DNA from: Halanaerobium sp.
GTDB taxonomy: Bacteria; Bacillota; Halanaerobiia; Halanaerobiales; Halanaerobiaceae
Length of the DNA: 7,360 nucleotides
Direction: 5' to 3'
Assembly (NCBI GenBank): GCA_003070825.1
Contig: QBLP01000138.1
Span: forward strand, 1-7,360
A program made the position numbers and the translations under genes. Positions 1 through 4,916 of the stretch are shown here, in pieces (the stretch's first letter is position 1; every line of letters starts with the position of its first letter). The notes beneath the pieces were generated by a model. That model did not search any database. It was given only the letters and a program-made list of their open reading frames with translations, and was not told where the DNA came from.

Positions 1-1766
1 ACTTTTCTCAGATCCTGATCCTTATCTTTTGGTCTGCTCCAGATTTTACTTTTCAGCCAGGGTAGAACATAATAATCCAGGCCGAAGGAACGTCCCGAAC
101 CGATTAAAGCAATTGAGGCAAAGAGGAACCAGAAAAGAGGACTAAAGTGTCCAGGCCAGTCACTGGACCAGTGAGCATACTGACCGGCAAGTAAAAAGTT
201 AACTGAAAAACCGGCAGAACCCAGGGCACCCAGGCTTGCAAATAAACCAAAGATTAAGGAAAGTCCGATTCCTATCATACTTAAAGTAACTACAGTTTGG
301 AAGAAAAGTGGAAACTTAAAAATAATAGCTTCATTTAACCAGACATACCATCCAACTGCATAGTCACCAATTGGAGATGCTGAAGCTCCAGAAACTAAAT
401 AATCCGGTGCTGTTAACCAGCCATCTCTAACTTTAGTATAACCCTCATAAAGCCACATAATTCCAACAAAGACACGTAAAGGGACCAGCCAGAGCGACCT
501 CGAAGTTTCACTAACAAAGCCAAATAATTGTGGTAGTAATCCTTTATGAGAAGCCTGTTCTTTCATATATTCAGTAATCATACTGTATGTTTCTTTTAAA
601 CCACCAATTTCAAAACGGTAGAACATATTAACAGAGTGTTTCATAAACATAGCTGGAATTCCTGTCAAAGATAGGCCCATTACTTCAGCTACAGCATAAC
701 TGCTTCCAACTGAAACCATAACTCCGTGTAAATTTGGCTCAAGTTCTTCTTTAGACCCTCCCTTAATTTCAGCGATAATATTTTTAGCTGCACATTCACC
801 TGTTTGCTGAGCAGACTCAACTAAGGCAGGAAGGATCTGATCATTTTTCCAGGGAGCTGCTGCGTTGTCACCAATAGCATAAACATTGGAATAATCTGCT
901 GTCTGCAGATATTTATTTACCTTTATTCTATTTGCACGATCAGTAGCAAGACCAGAATTTGCAGCGAAATCAGCTGCCTGCACCCCACAGGTCCAGATGA
1001 TGGTTCGAGCTTCGACTTCCATTCCATCATTTAAAACCAGTTTGTTTTCTTCAATTCTATCAACAAACTCACCGGTCTTAACATTTACTCCTTTTTTTCT
1101 CATATAATTACTTGCTTTTTTAACCAGTTCATCACTGAGATTAGGAAGTATTTGATCAAGGCCTTCAAAGTTATAAATCTCCATTTCATCGCGTGGGATA
1201 TTATATTCTTTGCTGTAATCATCAAGCCATTCAATTAATTCACCAACCATTTCAACTCCGGTAAAACCTCCACCAGCAACTGCAAAGGAAAGCAGTTCCT
1301 TTCTTTCGGCTGGATCATCTGTCATTCTTGCTTCCTGCAGACAATTTTCAATGTGTTTTCTGATAGACTTAGAATCATCCATTGACCAGAGTGTAAAGGC
1401 GTGTTCGGCTACACCTTCAACTCCACAGTAGCTCGGCTTGCTGCCGGCACCCATAATCAAATAATCATAGCTGTATTGATGATCATCAGAACTTAAAATT
1501 TGATTTTCGAAATCAATATTGTTGATCTCGTCTTTAACTACATTTACCCTTGTTGAAGAAAAGATCCTTTCTAAATCAATTTCAAGTGCATCTTCTTCAA
1601 TCCTTTTGCCTGCCACCTCATGTAATTCTGTTAACAGGGTATGATAAGAATTCCTGTCAATGAGAGTAATTGTAGAGTCAGGATGTTTTTTTAATTTCTT
1701 ATGGAGAGTCTGAGCAGCAGTAACTCCACCATATCCTGCTCCAAGTACTATAATATTATTACTCAA
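1..1766 (-). CDS. ndh2: Type II NADH dehydrogenase (NDH-2) fused to a C-terminal DoxX-like membrane domain; 3' end cut by the window edge
   Basis: Translation gives 588 residues with no stop before the window edge. The N-terminal part is a two-dinucleotide-fold flavoprotein: FAD motif GAGYGG at 9-14, acidic D37 ending the second strand (LID), second nucleotide motif AGGGFTG at 164-170, late FAD motif AIGD at 297-300, and a Q-rich stretch near AQQ 319-321 where NDH-2 enzymes contact quinone. Family knowledge: NDH-2 moves electrons from NADH to a quinone without pumping ions. After about residue 420 a hydrophobic domain follows, with membrane segments near 425-441, 482-510, 511-527 and 542-558. 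The first reads RVFVGIMWLYEGYTK and the end reads GRSFGLD, both typical of DoxX proteins, so only a short tail is probably missing. Ordinary NDH-2 is about 400 residues and lacks this extension; Listeria extracellular-electron-transfer Ndh2 has a membrane extension of similar size. The start is TTG 1764-1766, chosen by GGGAGGT eight bases upstream. NDH-2 assignment is firm; the exact acceptor is inference. Confidence 0.9.
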   Translation of the reverse strand, partial: MSNNIIVLGAGYGGVTAAQTLHKKLKKHPDSTITLIDRNSYHTLLTELHEVAGKRIEEDALEIDLERIFSSTRVNVVKDEINNIDFENQILSSDDHQYSYDYLIMGAGSKPSYCGVEGVAEHAFTLWSMDDSKSIRKHIENCLQEARMTDDPAERKELLSFAVAGGGFTGVEMVGELIEWLDDYSKEYNIPRDEMEIYNFEGLDQILPNLSDELVKKASNYMRKKGVNVKTGEFVDRIEENKLVLNDGMEVEARTIIWTCGVQAADFAANSGLATDRANRIKVNKYLQTADYSNVYAIGDNAAAPWKNDQILPALVESAQQTGECAAKNIIAEIKGGSKEELEPNLHGVMVSVGSSYAVAEVMGLSLTGIPAMFMKHSVNMFYRFEIGGLKETYSMITEYMKEQASHKGLLPQLFGFVSETSRSLWLVPLRVFVGIMWLYEGYTKVRDGWLTAPDYLVSGASASPIGDYAVGWYVWLNEAIIFKFPLFFQTVVTLSMIGIGLSLIFGLFASLGALGSAGFSVNFLLAGQYAHWSSDWPGHFSPLFWFLFASIALIGSGRSFGLDYYVLPWLKSKIWSRPKDKDQDLRK

Positions 1767-1774
1767 TTTTTTTT

Positions 1775-1781
1775 ACCTCCC
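1775..1781 (-). promoter_or_regulatory. Ribosome binding site deciding the TTG start of ndh2
   Basis: On the minus strand GGGAGGT lies 8 bases before TTG at 1764-1766. No ATG or GTG lies between, and the FAD-binding motif begins eight residues after the TTG, where NDH-2 proteins normally begin. Confidence 0.85.
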
Positions 1782-1801
1782 TTAGATATTTTTATTTTTT
1801 T

Positions 1802-1887
1802 TTACTTTTATTAAAGCTTTCCTTCATGACTATTTTATATTAGAATTAAATTTATAATTTCACATGCTTTATAAAAGTAAGTCATGA
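1802..1887 (-). promoter_or_regulatory. ndh2 5' leader with two interleaved inverted repeats
   Basis: In the ndh2 transcript the order is b (TCATGAC, 1887-1881), a (TTACTTTTATAAAGC, 1880-1866), b' (GTCATGA, 1830-1824), a' (GCTTTAATAAAAGTAA, 1817-1802). Arm a pairs with a' over 15 bp with one bulged A, and b pairs with b' over 7 bp. Because the arms alternate, the two helices would form a pseudoknot or compete. The stretch starts just after the predicted transcription start and ends about 20 bases before the ribosome binding site. A regulatory role is inference, and AT-richness raises the chance of accidental pairing. No known riboswitch family is recognised. Confidence 0.35.
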
Positions 1888-1907
1888 GTTATTTTTTTCA
1901 CACTATA

Positions 1908-1935
1908 ATTATAGCACAATAAAAATAAATTGCAA
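1908..1935 (-). promoter_or_regulatory. ndh2 promoter
   Basis: On the minus strand TTGCAA (1935-1930) is followed by a 16-base spacer and a perfect TATAAT (1913-1908). The start site would fall near 1901, giving a leader of about 135 bases before the TTG start. The apbE promoter has the same -35 (ATTTGCAA context) and the same 16-base spacer. Confidence 0.7.
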
Positions 1936-1944
1936 ATTTCTTAG

Positions 1945-1967
1945 TGATTTACTCAGAATAGTAATTT
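1945..1967. promoter_or_regulatory. Operator-like motif upstream of ndh2
   Basis: TGATTTACTCA, four bases, then AGTAATTT; the core is a TTACT-N6-AGTAA inverted repeat. It sits just upstream of the ndh2 -35. A near copy, TGATTTACTCA-N5-AGTAATTT, overlaps the adh -10 at 3227-3250, and a partial copy (TGATTTAC) follows the apbE -10 at 4827-4834. The binding protein is unknown; the motif does not fit the Rex consensus TTGTTAA-N-TTAACAA. Confidence 0.45.
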
Positions 1968-1968
1968 A

Positions 1969-1979
1969 GCCAGAATAAT
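1969..1979. repeat. Left copy of 11-bp direct repeat flanking the inserted block
   Basis: GCCAGAATAAT here recurs exactly at 4780-4790. It lies 5 bases outside the orphan inverted repeat, while the other copy lies 6 bases outside the right inverted repeat. Eleven bases is within the usual 9-12 bp target duplication of IS4-family elements. The short gap between repeat and inverted-repeat end is the weak point. Confidence 0.55.
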
Positions 1980-1984
1980 AATAG

Positions 1985-2011
1985 TTTCCCCATTTTTTAA
2001 AATATAAAAAC
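1985..2011. repeat. Orphan IS terminal inverted repeat (left-end orientation)
   Basis: The first 20 bases, starting TTTCCCCATTTTTT and running to 2004, are identical to the left end of the complete IS at 3292. After that GCAAAAAC of the IS corresponds to TAAAAAC here. No transposase remains next to it; the alcohol dehydrogenase terminator begins at once. It points the same way as the left end at 3292 and opposite to the right end at 4773, so it could pair with the latter as a transposition substrate. Confidence 0.8.
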
Positions 2012-2042
2012 CCCTACTAATTTTGTTTAAAATTAGTAGGGG
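2001..2042 (-). terminator. Rho-independent terminator of adh
   Basis: A perfect 14-bp stem is formed by CCCCTACTAATTTT (2011-2024) and its complement (2029-2042), with a 4-base loop. Read on the minus strand it is followed by TTTTTATATTTT. It lies 27 bases past the adh stop codon. The T-tract is built from the inner part of the orphan inverted repeat, so terminator and transposon end are merged. Confidence 0.93.
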
Positions 2043-2069
2043 TCAGTTAATTAATTATTTTTTTAATTA

Positions 2070-3182
2070 TTATTCCATATCTTTTACTGTAGGTTCTTTA
2101 GGATTAGTTAAAGTACAAGGATCTTGGTGAGCATTTTCGGACATTCTGTCTAAAATAGCTTCAAATTCGTCAGCATTATATTTAGCATTTTCAATTTCAG
2201 CAAAAGAAGCTGGAATATCTAAGCTTTTATTTAATTCACGAATCGAATCAGCTAAACTTTTAATATCTAGAGTTTTTTCTATAGTTTTAAATTTAGCTTC
2301 TGCTGCTTGATAATTAAATTCAATAACATAAGGTAATAAAATTGCATTAGCCAAACCGTGAGTAATATAGAATTCTCCCCCAATTTTATGGGCTAAACTG
2401 TGAATAATTCCTAAAGAAGAATTAGAGAAGGCCATTCCGGCAATTGTAGAAGCATTATGCATTTTTTCTCTAGCTTCCATATCATTACCATTTTTATAAG
2501 CACGTGGTAGATATTCAAAAACCATTTCTATTGCTTTTAAAGATAAAGCATCTGTATAATCACTAGCATTAGTAGAAGTAAATGATTCAACTGCATGAGC
2601 TAAAACATCCATTCCTGTATTAGCAGTGATTTGAGGTGGCATTGTAGCTGGAATTTGAGGATCAATAATTGCTGCATCAGGTACTATTTCGGGAGATACA
2701 ATTGGATATTTGATTTTCTTTTTAGTATCTGTAATTACAGAAAAAGCTGTAATTTCCGAAGCAGTTCCACTAGTAGAAGGAATAGCTATAAACTTAGCTT
2801 TATTCCTTAATTTAGGCATTGAACCAACCTCAATAATATCTTCAAATTCTAAGTCTGGATGTTCATAAAAAGCCCACATTATTTTGGCAGCATCCATAGT
2901 TGAACCACCACCAAGGGCAACTACTAAATCAGGTTCAAATTCTAACATATCTTTTTTACCTCTTAATACTGTTTTAACAGAGGGGTTAGCCTCAACGTCA
3001 TCAATTACAATTGTTTCTATATTAGCCTCAGCAAATTTAGCTTTGGTTTTTGCTAAAAAGCCTAAATCTTCCATAACACCTTCATCAGTTACAATAGCTG
3101 CCTTTTGACCATCTAAAGTCGACAAATAATCTAAGGCACCTTCTTCAAAATGAATTTCTCTGGGAACTAAAAATGATTTCAT
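2070..3182 (-). CDS. adh: Iron-containing (group III) alcohol dehydrogenase
   Basis: The 370-residue cytoplasmic protein has the family fold in order: nucleotide-binding motif GGGSTMD at 91-97, IPSTSGTASE at 134-143, then the metal ligands D192 and H196 (GMDVLAHAVES), H261 (GIIHSLAHK) and H275 (THGLAN). It reads like a free-standing C-terminal domain of AdhE, with DAAKIMW, SDYTDAL and REKMHNASTIAGMAF. Family members interconvert aldehydes and alcohols with NAD(P)H; ethanol or another short alcohol is the likely fermentative product, but the substrate cannot be read from sequence. The ATG start has AAGGAG (3193-3198) ten bases upstream. The gene is monocistronic, with its own promoter and a strong terminator. 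It lies between an orphan IS end and a complete IS, so it looks like a passenger of a mobile block. All key residues are present and the gene looks intact. Confidence 0.93.
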   Translation of the reverse strand: MKSFLVPREIHFEEGALDYLSTLDGQKAAIVTDEGVMEDLGFLAKTKAKFAEANIETIVIDDVEANPSVKTVLRGKKDMLEFEPDLVVALGGGSTMDAAKIMWAFYEHPDLEFEDIIEVGSMPKLRNKAKFIAIPSTSGTASEITAFSVITDTKKKIKYPIVSPEIVPDAAIIDPQIPATMPPQITANTGMDVLAHAVESFTSTNASDYTDALSLKAIEMVFEYLPRAYKNGNDMEAREKMHNASTIAGMAFSNSSLGIIHSLAHKIGGEFYITHGLANAILLPYVIEFNYQAAEAKFKTIEKTLDIKSLADSIRELNKSLDIPASFAEIENAKYNADEFEAILDRMSENAHQDPCTLTNPKEPTVKDME

Positions 3183-3226
3183 TAGTAAACATCTCCTTAC
3201 AGTGTTATTTTGTCTCTTTTTAATTA

Positions 3227-3250
3227 TGATTTACTCAACATAAGTAATTT
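3227..3250. promoter_or_regulatory. Operator-like motif overlapping the adh -10 and start site
   Basis: TGATTTACTCA, five bases, AGTAATTT. Both half-blocks match the motif upstream of ndh2 (1945-1967) exactly; only the spacer differs by one base. Here it overlaps the -10 box and predicted start site, a position typical of repression; at ndh2 it is upstream of -35. Function is inferred from position and recurrence only. Confidence 0.5.
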
Positions 3251-3274
3251 TATCATAACAGACTTCAATGTCAA
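3247..3274 (-). promoter_or_regulatory. adh promoter
   Basis: On the minus strand a perfect TTGACA (3274-3269) is followed by 16 bases and TAAAAT (3252-3247). The 12 bases TTATGATAAAAT ending at the -10 also occur at the apbE -10 (4810-4821). The leader to the adh ATG would be about 60 bases. Confidence 0.75.
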
Positions 3275-3291
3275 GCTATTTGTAGAAGGAG

Positions 3292-3320
3292 TTTCCCCAT
3301 TTTTTAAAATAGCAAAAACT
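3292..3320. repeat. IS left terminal inverted repeat (IRL)
   Basis: Begins TTTCCCCATTTTTT and ends GCAAAAACT. It is the exact reverse complement of 4745-4773, 29 of 29 bases, and shares its first 20 bases with the orphan repeat at 1985. Confidence 0.95.
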
Positions 3321-3325
3321 TAAAG

Positions 3326-3387
3326 TTATCAACAGGCAAAATTGTGGATAAATTGTTCTTAGAAACTCTTAAAATAGATTATCCACA
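3326..3387. promoter_or_regulatory. Cluster of DnaA boxes inside the IS left end
   Basis: Two perfect DnaA boxes TTATCCACA are present, one on the minus strand (3343-3351, read as TGTGGATAA) and one on the plus strand (3379-3387). A third, TTATCAACA at 3326-3334, has one mismatch. All lie in the 80 bases between IRL and the transposase leader. The sites are seen directly; binding and function are inferred by comparison with IS50/Tn5, whose outside end carries a DnaA box that affects transposition. Confidence 0.65.
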
Positions 3388-3401
3388 GATTACGCAAAAA
3401 A

Positions 3402-3471
3402 GGTGAAACAAGCTCCTGTTTTTGGTATAATTAGTTTACACACAAAAAAACCAAAAAGGAGTTGTTTCACC
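3402..3471 (+). promoter_or_regulatory. Hairpin sequestering the transposase ribosome binding site (anti-read-through)
   Basis: Arm GGTGAAACAA-G-CTCC-TG-TTTTTGG (3402-3425) pairs with the 21 bases at 3451-3471 as 10 + 4 + 7 bp, with small bulges. The 3' arm contains the Shine-Dalgarno AAGGAG (3456-3461) and ends directly against the GTG start at 3472. RNA begun outside the element would carry both arms and hide the site; RNA begun at the internal promoter inside the loop would lack the 5' arm. This matches the IS10/IS50-type mechanism that protects against transposase production from outside promoters. Confidence 0.8.
3423..3431 (+). promoter_or_regulatory. Internal transposase promoter (extended -10)
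   Basis: TGG followed by a perfect TATAAT (3426-3431) forms an extended -10 element; no good -35 is seen 17 bases upstream. The start site would be near 3438, in the hairpin loop, which leaves the transposase ribosome binding site free in the native transcript. Confidence 0.55.
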
Positions 3472-4734
3472 GTGACTAATTATACCAGATTTATCTATGA
3501 AATGAAACGAAAAGTGACTAATTTTTCTAAAAAAATTACTAAAAACCTGTCAAAAACCAAATCTAAATTCCTTACTCAGATGATTTATGGGTTTTTGAAG
3601 TCTCAATCAGTTCTTTTAAGTGAGATTTCTCGTGCTCTAAAAGAAGGTATACTGCTTAAAAAAACTATTGAGAGATTATCCAGAAATCTTGAAAATTTTG
3701 ATAATCAAGAAGAATTAATAGAGGAATATATAAAAAAAATAAAGCCTCATATTAATGACAATACTGTCTTTTGCTGTGACAAATCAGATTTAGTTAAGCC
3801 CCACAGCTATGAATTAGAATTACTTGATAGGGTTAGAGATGGAAGTACTGGTGAAACTGAAAAAGGCTATGATACTTTTGAAATTGCTGCTTTAACTGAA
3901 AACAAAGAACTACCTATTGAAATATATTCTCGTATCTATTCAAGTCTGGAAAAAGGATTTAAAAGTCAAAATATTGAAGCTTTAAATGGACTGGACTTTG
4001 TAGAAAAACATTTTGGTAAAATGGGTATCTATGCCCTTGATAGAGGCTATGATGCTAATAGATACTATAAATATTTTTCTAAAGGAGATAAAGATTTTGT
4101 AATTAGAGCTAAAGGAAATCGTAATGTTATCTATAAAGGTAAAAGCATAAATATAGAAAAAGTAGCTGCTCTTTACAAGGGTAAATATGTCTATCATTAT
4201 AAAAATAAAAAGAATAAAGAAAGACACTTAAAATTCAGCTATGCTCCAATTAAATTACCTGCATTAAAAGATAAAGAACTTACTCTTGTAATTATTAGAG
4301 GTCTGGGTAAAAAACCTATGCTTTTAATTAGTAATTTAAGACCTGATGCCAAAAAACTTACACTGGCAATTTTAAAAGCATATATTAGAAGATGGAAAAT
4401 AGAAGAATATTTCAGATTCAAAAAGCAAAAATTTGATTCAGAAAATTTTAGAGTTAGATCAATAAAAAGAATTAGAAATCTGGACTTAATTTTATCAATA
4501 ACCATAGGATTTCTAGCTTTATTTTCAGATAAAAAACGAAAGACAAAACTAAGAATTATAGTTAAGAAAGTTTCAGAAAGAATCTATGATATTCCAGACT
4601 TTGATTATTATGCGTTAGCTGATGGAATAAGAGAATTATTGACTAAATCATACACTGGAATTGCTTCTTTTTTTGAGAGTTATTACAAAAAACGTCGATC
4701 ACAAAAGAATTTAAGGCTTTCTTTACCCTTGTGA
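3472..4734 (+). CDS. IS4-family DDE transposase
   Basis: The 420-residue protein is counted from GTG at 3472, preceded by AAGGAG (3456-3461). An upstream in-frame GTG at 3403 lies inside the hairpin arm and has no ribosome binding site. Catalytic acidic residues are D103 (VFCCDKSD), D190 (YALDRGYD) and E311. The last lies in the IS4-family signature Y-x2-R-x3-E-x6-K, with Y304, R307, E311 and K318. The segment between the second D and E (about 195-300) is rich in beta strands, as in this family. The enzyme would cut and rejoin DNA at the 29-bp inverted repeats. The C-terminus is strongly basic (KKRRSQKNLR). The frame is intact with no stop or frameshift and ends 10 bases before the right inverted repeat. 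Expression is likely kept low by the leader hairpin and GTG start. Confidence 0.95.
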   Translation: MTNYTRFIYEMKRKVTNFSKKITKNLSKTKSKFLTQMIYGFLKSQSVLLSEISRALKEGILLKKTIERLSRNLENFDNQEELIEEYIKKIKPHINDNTVFCCDKSDLVKPHSYELELLDRVRDGSTGETEKGYDTFEIAALTENKELPIEIYSRIYSSLEKGFKSQNIEALNGLDFVEKHFGKMGIYALDRGYDANRYYKYFSKGDKDFVIRAKGNRNVIYKGKSINIEKVAALYKGKYVYHYKNKKNKERHLKFSYAPIKLPALKDKELTLVIIRGLGKKPMLLISNLRPDAKKLTLAILKAYIRRWKIEEYFRFKKQKFDSENFRVRSIKRIRNLDLILSITIGFLALFSDKKRKTKLRIIVKKVSERIYDIPDFDYYALADGIRELLTKSYTGIASFFESYYKKRRSQKNLRLSLPL

Positions 4735-4744
4735 CAGTACGGAT

Positions 4745-4773
4745 AGTTTTTGCTATTTTAAAAAATGGGGAAA
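4745..4773. repeat. IS right terminal inverted repeat (IRR)
   Basis: Exact reverse complement of 3292-3320. It also matches the orphan end at 1985 over its outer 20 bases, so it can serve as partner for either left-type end. Confidence 0.95.
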
Positions 4774-4779
4774 GTCTTT

Positions 4780-4790
4780 GCCAGAATAAT
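4780..4790. repeat. Right copy of 11-bp direct repeat flanking the inserted block
   Basis: GCCAGAATAAT, identical to 1969-1979, begins 6 bases beyond IRR. Joining the flanks at this repeat recreates a compact divergent promoter region between ndh2 and apbE. Confidence 0.55.
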
Positions 4791-4793
4791 CAT

Positions 4794-4821
4794 TTGCAAA
4801 GTTAAGCATTTATGATAAAAT
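4794..4821 (+). promoter_or_regulatory. apbE promoter
   Basis: TTGCAA (4794-4799), 16 bases, TAAAAT (4816-4821). The -35 lies in ATTTGCAA, the mirror image of the TTGCAAAT at the ndh2 -35. A GTAA-N5-TTAC inverted repeat at 4822-4834 follows at the start site and contains the TGATTTAC block shared with the ndh2 and adh motifs. A second candidate promoter, TTTACC-N18-TATAAT (4830-4859), is possible but weaker. Confidence 0.6.
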
Positions 4822-4916
4822 GTAAGTGATTTACCCGGGATTATTAAATTTTATATAATTTTTTGTAAAATTAATTTAATTGAAAAATGGATTTAATAAA
4901 AATAGGAAGTGATAAT

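Larger units (their letters stand above)
1985..4773. mobile_element. Candidate 2.8-kb transposon carrying adh: orphan IR - adh - complete IS4-family element
   Basis: The block runs from the orphan left-type inverted repeat to the right inverted repeat of the complete IS, which are in the inverted orientation a transposase needs. It holds one passenger gene with its own promoter and terminator, plus the IS. An 11-bp direct repeat flanks the whole block, whereas no direct repeat is visible around the IS alone. IS4-family elements with passenger genes and non-autonomous cassettes (IS231-type transporter IS and MIC) are established. That this block moved as a unit is inference. Confidence 0.55.
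3292..4773 (+). mobile_element. Complete IS4-family insertion sequence, 1482 bp between perfect inverted repeats
   Basis: Perfect 29-bp terminal inverted repeats (3292-3320 and 4745-4773) enclose one intact transposase gene with a YREK signature. The true tips may extend a few bases further, because bases just outside partly match (AAGGAG left, AAAGAC right when reversed). No target duplication is visible directly around this copy. The left subterminal region is unusual: it holds DnaA boxes and an anti-read-through hairpin. The intact ends and gene suggest it is young or still active. Confidence 0.92.

Noticed and set aside
1945..1967. Rex redox-repressor binding site
   Set aside because: The half-sites TTACT/AGTAA do not match TTGTTAA/TTAACAA, so naming Rex would be guesswork.
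2884..3108. Plus-strand 74-residue open frame
   Set aside because: It lies wholly antisense to the well-supported alcohol dehydrogenase and has low-complexity Ser/Thr/Val content.
3275..3291. Target duplication directly around the complete IS
   Set aside because: The bases before 3292 (TAGAAGGAG) and after 4773 (GTCTTTGCC) do not match; the only direct repeat found flanks the larger block.
3403..3405. GTG as transposase start
   Set aside because: It lies in the 5' arm of the regulatory hairpin, upstream of the internal promoter start site, with no ribosome binding site.
3982..4505. Two minus-strand open frames of 81 and 88 residues
   Set aside because: Both are antisense to the intact transposase; their Phe/Ile-rich sequence is what AT-rich complement gives.
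4887..4889. ATG as apbE start
   Set aside because: No ribosome binding site precedes it, and ten extra residues with acidic positions would sit in front of a normal lipoprotein signal that starts at TTG 4917 behind AGGAAGTGA.
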